NCBI GenBank assembly: GCA_947307015.1
Contig: CAMZHV010000005.1
Coordinates: forward strand, 1 to 64,000
DNA from: an uncultured Prevotellaceae bacterium
GTDB taxonomy: Bacteria > Bacteroidota > Bacteroidia > Bacteroidales > Bacteroidaceae
DNA length: 64,000 nt
Direction of reading: 5' to 3'
Every line of letters starts with the position of its first letter. Position 1 is the first letter of the stretch. Below are positions 55,854 through 61,557 of this stretch, in pieces. The position numbers were made by a program, and so were the translations under genes. Under the pieces are notes generated by a model. The model was given only the letters and a program-made list of their open reading frames with translations. It had not been told where the DNA came from and searched no databases.

Positions 55854-56651
55854 ATGAAAAAGCTGTTGTCTATAGTGATTGTAGAATATCGCAGGGTGGA
55901 TGAGGTGATACAGAGTATAGCTTCGCTAAAGCAGCATTTGTCATTGCCCTACGAAATCATCGTCTCATCGAACTCCTGTTACAGCGACGGGGAGCGTGCA
56001 CACATTAACGACACGGAAGAACGGGTGAAGTGGATCTTCAATGAGCGCAATGGCGGTTTTGCATACGCCATGAATGAAGGCTTGCGTAGGGCTAAAGGTG
56101 ACTATCTCGTCATCATGAATTCAGATTGCATCCTCAATTCCGGGTTGGACAGTATGATCGACTTTATGGAACGTCATCCCGAGGTGGGAGCTATTGCGCC
56201 ACAAATGCGTGACGAAGAGGGGCATATCCAGGACACGGCACGTCCGTATGTCTCGCTCTCAAGCTATACCCATAGGCAGGTGAAGCGCTTGCTCACCCAC
56301 AAGACATCCATCATGAACCCAGACATGGATTACACTCAGGTGCAAACCGTGGATTGGCTGATCGGCGCTTTCATCATGGTGTCTCGGAAGGCATACATGG
56401 CAACGAATGGGCTCGACGATAGTTACTTCATGTATGCAGAGGATCTGGATTGGTGTACGCGTATTCGTCAGCAGGGTTTCGAGGTCGTTTATTATCCCAA
56501 GACCATAATTACGTATAAAGGAACGCGCAGGGCTCGCACCAACTGGCGCTATGCCAAGATCTTCGTCAAGAGCCATTTGCGTTATTGGCATAGATTCGGT
56601 TTCTTCTGGGGTTATCCTGTGCGAAAGAAGATCATCTTCGACGAACCGTAA
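55854..56651 (+). CDS. GT2-family glycosyltransferase (rhamnosyltransferase-like)
   Basis: A 265-residue GT-A enzyme. The start LLSIVIVEYRRVDEVIQSI and NERNGGFAYAMNEGLRRAKG, the DxD-like VIMNSDCILNSG, and the later IGAFIMVSRKAYMATNGLDD plus FMYAEDLDWCTRIRQQG are features of the GT2 subgroup that adds rhamnose or similar sugars. It is the last gene of the plus-strand glycosyltransferase run before the 446-base gap. Confidence 0.9.
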   Translation: MKKLLSIVIVEYRRVDEVIQSIASLKQHLSLPYEIIVSSNSCYSDGERAHINDTEERVKWIFNERNGGFAYAMNEGLRRAKGDYLVIMNSDCILNSGLDSMIDFMERHPEVGAIAPQMRDEEGHIQDTARPYVSLSSYTHRQVKRLLTHKTSIMNPDMDYTQVQTVDWLIGAFIMVSRKAYMATNGLDDSYFMYAEDLDWCTRIRQQGFEVVYYPKTIITYKGTRRARTNWRYAKIFVKSHLRYWHRFGFFWGYPVRKKIIFDEP

Positions 56652-56682
56652 GGTCTTCGTTTCAGAGGACCCCGGTGTTTGC

Positions 56683-56750
56683 GTTGTTCGGTGATGGTGG
56701 AACAATGGTTCGACCATGATGGAACCATTGTTCCACCATCACCGAACAAC
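56683..56750. repeat. Perfect 28-bp inverted repeat with 12-base loop
   Basis: The arm at 56683-56710 (starting GTTGTTCGGTGATGG) is the exact reverse complement of 56723-56750, with the 12-base spacer CGACCATGATGG. Shorter inverted pieces (GGAAC...GTTCC, ATGGT...ACCAT) are nested inside. The 446-base gap 56652-57097 contains this, the TGCACT-rich repeat at 56805-56914, the wecA hairpin at 57042, and no ORF I can support. Confidence 0.9.
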
Positions 56751-56804
56751 GAAGTAATATGGGCCCTATCGATGAACTCGTTCGTCTCACGTAGCAAAAC
56801 TTAC

Positions 56805-56914
56805 TTTTTCATGCACTTTTGCACTTTGCACTCTATTTTACACTCATTATGCACTCTTTTAGATGCTTGATAGATAACTTGTTGTGGCGGTTTAGTGCAA
56901 AAGTGCATGAAAAA
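56805..56914. repeat. Perfect 21-bp inverted repeats flanking 68 bases, with TGCACT units
   Basis: The arm at 56805-56825 (TTTTTCATGCACTTTTGCAC and one further T) is the exact reverse complement of 56894-56914. The inner 68 bases start with further TGCACT-type units (TTTGCACTC, TTACACTC, ATGCACTC), so the left arm continues as a short tandem series of about 11-base units. No TAnnTTTG box is seen inside on either strand. Confidence 0.85.
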
Positions 56915-57041
56915 TCACATTCTCTTACGTAAAGACATTCTTGTTACTTTTTTCTTATGATTATGGACAGGGGATTCTCATCGCTCATAGAATGGTGAAT
57001 GCTGTATGTTTAGTGTATTTTTTTACTTTTTACATAATAAA

Positions 57042-57096
57042 TCGGTCGGTTGTGCGTTATATATATAGTTACGTAACTGGATATCCATCCGACCGA
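57042..57096 (+). promoter_or_regulatory. Hairpin abutting the WecA-like start codon
   Basis: TCGGTCGG (57042-57049) pairs perfectly with CCGACCGA (57089-57096), ending one base before ATG 57098. The enclosed loop holds two exact palindromes, AGTTACGTAACT (57067-57078) and GGATATCC (57079-57086). In RNA this stem would cover the ribosome-binding region. In DNA the palindromes could be operator sites. Confidence 0.6.
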
Positions 57097-57097
57097 C

Positions 57098-58222
57098 ATG
57101 ACGTCGCATTGGTCATACAACTTGATGGCTTTTGTCATCGGGGCTATTGCAACGAGTGTTACGATACCGTTGATAATAGCCTTCTGCCGCAAGTTCGGCT
57201 ATTTTGATCAGCCCAATCAGCGAAAGGTGCATAAGGCTGCCATTCCACGACTGGGCGGCATGGCTTTTCTGCCTTCTTTGGCGCTGAGCTTTGCTGTGAC
57301 CATGCTGGTCTATTACTCCCAGAGTATGTTCTATCCCGATTTCCACTTTACTGCGGCACTGATGGTGATAGGTGCGGCGATAGTCTTTGTGGTGGGCGGT
57401 ATGGACGATTTGCTGGACTTGCCGGCCAATCTGAAATTCGTGATCTTGGCCATCGGCTCTTTGGTCTTGCCGATCTGTAATCTCGCCATCGACAACCTGT
57501 ACGGCTTCTTCGGCATATACGCAGTACCTCAGTGGGTCGCTTATCCGCTGACGGTACTCGTCATCATGACCATCGTGAATGCCATCAACCTCATTGACGG
57601 CATCGACGGCTTAGCCTCGGGCATATCTGTCATCTGTCTGGCCACTTTCGTCTATCTCTTCTCCGATCTGCGCTACATCATCTTCACGGTGATGTCAGCG
57701 GCTCTGCTGGGGTCTGTGCTGGCGTTCATGGGCTTTAACATTTTCGGCAAAGTGGGGCGCATGAAGATTTTCATGGGTGATGCGGGCAGCTTGATACTAG
57801 GCTATGTAATGGCCTATTTGGCCATTAAGTACATGATGGTGACGGAACAGGATGTCTACACGGACATCAACCCCATATTGATTCCTTACTCGCTGTTCGT
57901 CGTGCCGGTGTTCGACCTCGTGCGTGTGGCTTTCACCCGTTTGGCCTCTGGTGAACCTATGTTCCAAGCCGACCAGCGGCATATCCATCACATCCTCATG
58001 CGTTGCGGCCTAACGATGCACCAGACGCTCGTCGTCATCCTTGGCTTTGTCGTCTTCTTTATTTTCGGCAATCTGGCGCTTGACGATATGCATGTGCCCA
58101 TCACCATCGTCTTCTTCCTCGACATCGCCATCTACCTTCTCTTCTTCGTCGTGGCTTTTGTGGTCATCGACCGCCGCGAGTCGCTGCGCGAGATGATGGA
58201 CAGCGAAGTGCAGCCCTTCTAA
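57098..58222 (+). CDS. WecA/MraY-family undecaprenyl-phosphate sugar-1-phosphate transferase
   Basis: A 374-residue membrane protein with about ten to eleven segments. Family landmarks are KVHKAAIPRLGGMAFLPSLA, the metal-binding GGMDDLLDLPANLKF, NAINLIDGIDGLASG, FMGDAGSLILGY and the cytoplasmic DQRHIHHILM. It should place a HexNAc-1-phosphate on undecaprenyl phosphate and so start EPS repeat-unit synthesis, as WecA does. MraY is less likely, given the absence of cell-wall neighbours and the HIHH motif typical of WecA. A hairpin directly precedes its start. Confidence 0.9.
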   Translation: MTSHWSYNLMAFVIGAIATSVTIPLIIAFCRKFGYFDQPNQRKVHKAAIPRLGGMAFLPSLALSFAVTMLVYYSQSMFYPDFHFTAALMVIGAAIVFVVGGMDDLLDLPANLKFVILAIGSLVLPICNLAIDNLYGFFGIYAVPQWVAYPLTVLVIMTIVNAINLIDGIDGLASGISVICLATFVYLFSDLRYIIFTVMSAALLGSVLAFMGFNIFGKVGRMKIFMGDAGSLILGYVMAYLAIKYMMVTEQDVYTDINPILIPYSLFVVPVFDLVRVAFTRLASGEPMFQADQRHIHHILMRCGLTMHQTLVVILGFVVFFIFGNLALDDMHVPITIVFFLDIAIYLLFFVVAFVVIDRRESLREMMDSEVQPF

Positions 58223-58276
58223 ATAAAGGTTCTAACAACTTAACAGGTTGAGCATTGGCGAAACTGGAAAAAAGAA

Positions 58277-58318
58277 AGCCCCACCAACGGCGGGGCTAAA
58301 CTGTATTTTGGCGGGGCT
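58277..58318. terminator. Terminator hairpin between convergent WecA-like and rny genes
   Basis: AGCCCC (58277-58282) plus CC pairs with GG plus GGGGCT (58292-58297), with one internal mismatch. The plus-strand A-rich run before it gives a U-tail for the minus-strand rny transcript. GGCGGGGCT occurs twice (58289-58297 and 58310-58318), so two alternative stems are possible. Confidence 0.7.
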
Positions 58319-58323
58319 GAACC

Positions 58324-59883
58324 TTATTTTGCGTAACTGACGGCTCGTGTCTCGCGGATGACAGTGATCTTCACCTGACCCGGATACGTCATTTCGTTCT
58401 GGATCTTTGTGGCGATGTCCGTGGAGAGCGTCTCGATCTGCTTGTCATCGATCTTATCGGCACCGACGATGACGCGCAGCTCGCGGCCGGCTTGAATAGC
58501 GTAGGTCTTGGTGACACCCGGATAGCTCATGGCGATGTTCTCCAAGTCCTTGAGGCGCTTGATGTATGCCTCGGCGATTTCACGGCGGGCGCCAGGACGG
58601 GCACCGCTGATGGCGTCGCATACCTGCACGATGGGGGCGATGAGCGATGTCATTTCCATTTCCTCGTGGTGTGCACCGATGGCGTTGCAAATGTCAGGCT
58701 TCTCCTTGTATTTCTCGGCTAATTTGGCACCGTAGATAGCGTGTGGCAGATCGGGCTCCTCGTCAGGCACCTTACCGATGTCGTGAAGCAGACCAGCGCG
58801 CTTGGCTTTCTTCACGTTCAGGCCCAATTCAGCAGCCATGACGGCGCATAGGTTGGCTGTCTCGCGTGCGTGCTGCAATAGGTTCTGGCCGTAGCTGGAA
58901 CGGTACTTCATCTTGCCGACGATGCGGATGAGCTCGGGGTGCAGGCCATGTACGCCAAGGTCAATAGCCGTGCGCTTGCCCACTTCCATGATTTCCTCGT
59001 CCACCTGCTTCTTGACCTTTGCTACCACCTCTTCGATGCGGGCGGGGTGGATGCGGCCGTCGGCTACGAGCTGGTGCAGTGCCAGCCGGGCTATCTCGCG
59101 ACGCACGGGGTCAAAGCCGCTGATAACGATGGCTTCGGGCGTATCGTCCACGACGATCTCAGTTCCTGTTGCGGCCTCCAAGGCGCGGATGTTACGGCCT
59201 TCACGACCAATGACACGGCCTTTGACATCGTCGTTGTCGATGTGGAACACGGTGACGCTGTTCTCTACAGCAGCCTCGGTGGCTACGCGTTGTATAGTCT
59301 GTATGACGATGCGCTTGGCCTCTTTGTTGGCCGTCATCTTGGCGTCGTCCATAATTTCGTTGATATAGCTGGCGGCAGCGGTCTTGGCTTCGTCCTTCAG
59401 CGTCTCGACGAGGCGTTCGCGGGCTTCTTCTGCGGTGAGGCCGCTGATCTTCTCGAGTTGTGTACGCTCCTGCTCAATAAGGCTTTCGAGGCGCTGACCC
59501 AGCTCTTCCTCTTTTTTCTGAAGGATCTGCTGCTGCTGGTCAAGGCGTTTGCGCTCGTTCTCCTGCTCAGCCTTGCGGCGTGTGAGCTCGTCCTGACGCT
59601 GGTTGAGGCTGATCTCGCGCTGCTTCAGACGGTTCTCGCCTTGCTGAATCTGTTGGTTGCGCTGCTGCACTTCCTTCTCCAGTTCGGCTTTCTTGTTGAG
59701 GAACTTCTCCTTGACTTCAAGGAGCTTTTGCTGTTTGATGACTTCGGCGTCTTTCTTCGCCTCTTCGTGCATCGCTTTCAGCTTGTTGGGGCGCGTGTGG
59801 CGATACCAGATGACCTGATAGATAACCATGGCAGCTGCGATGACGGCTGAGGCAATGGTAATTATCAATCCTAATGTTGACAT
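58324..59883 (-). CDS. rny: Ribonuclease Y
   Basis: A 519-residue membrane-anchored endoribonuclease that starts mRNA decay. It has one N-terminal membrane segment (about 3-23), a long coiled coil (about 35-150, rich in Gln, Glu, Lys), a KH domain ([20 protein letters not shown], about 216-235), and an HD domain with the catalytic [20 protein letters not shown]. Length and order are standard. It is transcribed away from zapA and separated from it by a 149-base structured gap. Confidence 0.97.
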   Translation of the reverse strand: MSTLGLIITIASAVIAAAMVIYQVIWYRHTRPNKLKAMHEEAKKDAEVIKQQKLLEVKEKFLNKKAELEKEVQQRNQQIQQGENRLKQREISLNQRQDELTRRKAEQENERKRLDQQQQILQKKEEELGQRLESLIEQERTQLEKISGLTAEEARERLVETLKDEAKTAAASYINEIMDDAKMTANKEAKRIVIQTIQRVATEAAVENSVTVFHIDNDDVKGRVIGREGRNIRALEAATGTEIVVDDTPEAIVISGFDPVRREIARLALHQLVADGRIHPARIEEVVAKVKKQVDEEIMEVGKRTAIDLGVHGLHPELIRIVGKMKYRSSYGQNLLQHARETANLCAVMAAELGLNVKKAKRAGLLHDIGKVPDEEPDLPHAIYGAKLAEKYKEKPDICNAIGAHHEEMEMTSLIAPIVQVCDAISGARPGARREIAEAYIKRLKDLENIAMSYPGVTKTYAIQAGRELRVIVGADKIDDKQIETLSTDIATKIQNEMTYPGQVKITVIRETRAVSYAK

Positions 59884-59912
59884 TTGTTTTTAGAGTTTAA
59901 TATATAAATAAT

Positions 59913-60032
59913 GAGGCGCGCCAACCTAACCATATCACCCGTTGCCGTGGGGCAGGGGAGAGGTCATGGATGGTGCGTCGGGTAAATTTCAGATTGGGTG
60001 GGAATCCCTGCGGGTAAACCGCAGGGCACCTG
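59913..60032 (-). ncRNA. Candidate structured RNA between zapA and rny, possibly 6S RNA-like
   Basis: Read on the minus strand, the segment begins right after the zapA stop and ends before an AT-rich tail. The 5' AGGTGC and 3' GCGCGCCT ends can form a closing stem. A strong hairpin CCCTGCGG-TTTAC-CCGCAGGG follows the 5' end, and C-rich and G-rich blocks (CCCACCCAATC; GGGTGATATGGTTAGG) could pair across a large central bulge. 6S RNA is encoded next to zapA in many bacteria (established for proteobacteria), which is the reason for the suggestion. A rny leader structure is the alternative. No TAnnTTTG box precedes it. Confidence 0.4.
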
Positions 60033-60323
60033 CTATTTCAAGGCTGCGTTGAGCTCGCTGACAAGGCCGTTGAGCGTGGCCATGACGGGTTGTATGTTGC
60101 CGCTGGCAGCTTGCCGCTGTAGGCGCACGGCTATGTCAAGCACGGTCATCAGCAGGTAGGTCGTCACCGACTGCCCTGCGAAATGGTTGGCATAATAGCT
60201 GTAGCGCTGGTTGATCAGCTTCTCGGCGTCGCGGTAGAAGAGCTCCTCGTCGCGCTTGATCGTCATCGAGAAGTTCTGTCCACCTAATTTGAGGGTTATC
60301 TGAAAGGTATCGCTGATTTCCAT
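60033..60323 (-). CDS. zapA: Cell division protein ZapA
   Basis: A 96-residue protein with the ZapA build: an N-terminal beta-strand part (FQITLKLGGQNFSMTIKRDE) and a C-terminal coiled coil (about 70-96). ZapA binds FtsZ and stabilises the division ring. It follows the coiled-coil gene by 20 bases and is probably in the same transcript, driven by the box at 60690. Confidence 0.85.
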   Translation of the reverse strand: MEISDTFQITLKLGGQNFSMTIKRDEELFYRDAEKLINQRYSYYANHFAGQSVTTYLLMTVLDIAVRLQRQAASGNIQPVMATLNGLVSELNAALK

Positions 60324-60343
60324 TTATTGTTTTCTTCTATTGC

Positions 60344-60652
60344 TTATTGTTCGATGCCCAAACTCTTGAGCAGCGCGATACACTTGTCTACTTCACGCAC
60401 CAGACGGCCGATACGCTGTTTTGCCAAGGCGAGATCGCCATCGCTCACTTCCAGCATCTTTGCCATCTTGAGGTTATTGTAATCGGCAGTCAACTCCTTG
60501 AACTTTTCCTTGAGCGCCCGAAGCTCATCGTCCTTGTTGACCAAATCGTTAAGCAGTTGCTCGTTCTCTTCCTTCTGCTGCTGGAACTTGAGAATGAGCT
60601 GTCGCGTACGGGTTTCTAACAGACGTATGGTTTTCTCTTCTTCGGCGGTCAT
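60344..60652 (-). CDS. Small coiled-coil protein upstream of zapA
   Basis: A 102-residue, almost fully helical protein. The central part (about 20-60, KFQQQKEENEQLLNDLVNKD) is a heptad coiled coil, and the C-terminus (RIGRLVREVDKCIALLKSLG) is a conserved-looking amphipathic helix. No enzyme motif is present. Its position directly before zapA suggests a division-related partner, comparable in role to ZapB, but this is inference from context and shape only. Confidence 0.7.
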   Translation of the reverse strand: MTAEEEKTIRLLETRTRQLILKFQQQKEENEQLLNDLVNKDDELRALKEKFKELTADYNNLKMAKMLEVSDGDLALAKQRIGRLVREVDKCIALLKSLGIEQ

Positions 60653-60689
60653 TGGGTGCTTTTTTGCCGTTATGTTGAGATTTTCGGCA

Positions 60690-60697
60690 CAAAGGTA
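60690..60697 (-). promoter_or_regulatory. -7 promoter box (TACCTTTG) for the coiled-coil/zapA unit
   Basis: The minus-strand TACCTTTG lies 37 bases before the coiled-coil gene start. Confidence 0.65.
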
Positions 60698-60735
60698 ATT
60701 AACCTTTTCCGTTTATGCAAATATTTTGTAATATT

Positions 60736-61371
60736 TCACTTTTTTGTGGCCTCATCGATGTCTGCGCGCTTCTCTTTCTTGGCCAACATGACGGTTGTAT
60801 GTACATATTCCGTCATCCAGGCTTCCGAGAAACCGAGCATCTGCTGGTACTTGCGAACGCCAGCCACAGTGCGACGCACATTGTCGTCCTTCCAGTCGTT
60901 CTTCGTCACGATGTCATGGATCGTTTTTTCCGTCATCGTGCGCAAGGCGCCGCGCATGAACGACGGCAGGCGGAACTTCCATTGCATCAAGTTGCCCATG
61001 AGCATCATCAGGTCCTGTGAAAAGCCCTGGAATTGGAGGAGGTAGGGGTGTACGTCCTGGATCTTCTTGCAGCGCTTTTTTACGCTGGTGTCGATTTCGG
61101 CGGCAAAGCTGTCAGAGGTGCCATAAACTTCGCTGAGCATGGCGGCGCAGCGCTTCTTTTCGCCGAGGCCGAGCTTGTTGTTGAGTGTCGGCACTTTCAG
61201 CGTCTGCTTGAACACGCGCAGGTCGGGGAGAGCTGCCAGATTGGTGATGCCGACCTGTGCGGCGATGGAGGCTTGAAGGTATACACGGATGAGCGTCATG
61301 AAATCTTCCATGCCGCCAACTTTTGTCGTTTCGGTCTCCTTGCGACCGAAGATTTTGCTGAGAAATGACAT
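60736..61371 (-). CDS. Conserved-looking protein of unknown function, 211 residues
   Basis: A soluble, mostly helical, basic protein that I do not recognise. It begins MSFLSKIFGRKETETTKVGG, with no signal peptide or membrane segment. It contains PYLLQFQGFSQDLMMLMGNL and KFRLPSFMRGALRTMTEKTI, then an amphipathic C-terminal half ending in a Lys/Glu-rich tail (KKEKRADIDEATKK). The codon use and a clear promoter box at 61404 support a real gene. It lies between the zapA unit and the divergent BY-kinase gene, which gives no firm hint of function. Confidence 0.7.
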   Translation of the reverse strand: MSFLSKIFGRKETETTKVGGMEDFMTLIRVYLQASIAAQVGITNLAALPDLRVFKQTLKVPTLNNKLGLGEKKRCAAMLSEVYGTSDSFAAEIDTSVKKRCKKIQDVHPYLLQFQGFSQDLMMLMGNLMQWKFRLPSFMRGALRTMTEKTIHDIVTKNDWKDDNVRRTVAGVRKYQQMLGFSEAWMTEYVHTTVMLAKKEKRADIDEATKK

Positions 61372-61403
61372 GCTTTGTATGCTGTTTTTTCGTTTTTGCC
61401 GTG

Positions 61404-61411
61404 CAAAGGTA
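61404..61411 (-). promoter_or_regulatory. -7 promoter box (TACCTTTG) for the 211-residue protein
   Basis: The minus-strand TACCTTTG lies 32 bases before the start, in the region divergent from the BY-kinase promoter. Confidence 0.65.
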
Positions 61412-61496
61412 GTGCAAAATGGGGGCTAAAGCAAATAAATATGTCCCTTTTTGATGTTTTTTTGTTGAAAAAACGTATTCTCTCGAAAACTATCAC

Positions 61497-61504
61497 TAAC
61501 TTTG
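61497..61504 (+). promoter_or_regulatory. -7 promoter box (TAACTTTG) for the BY-kinase gene
   Basis: TAACTTTG lies 53 bases before ATG 61558. A TTG at 61465 is too far upstream for a standard -33 element, so only the -7 box is claimed. Confidence 0.6.
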
Positions 61505-61557
61505 CACCCGCAATTTACGAAAACCTTCGCGCGCGAACAATTTAAATATATAAATTT

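Noticed and set aside
56683-56750. Intrinsic terminator for the EPS glycosyltransferase genes
   Set aside because: The stem is strong but no T-run follows in either direction.
56805-56914. Classical invertible capsule promoter
   Set aside because: The inverted repeats fit in length, but no TAnnTTTG box lies between them on either strand and no invertase gene is in the window; kept only as a question in the findings.
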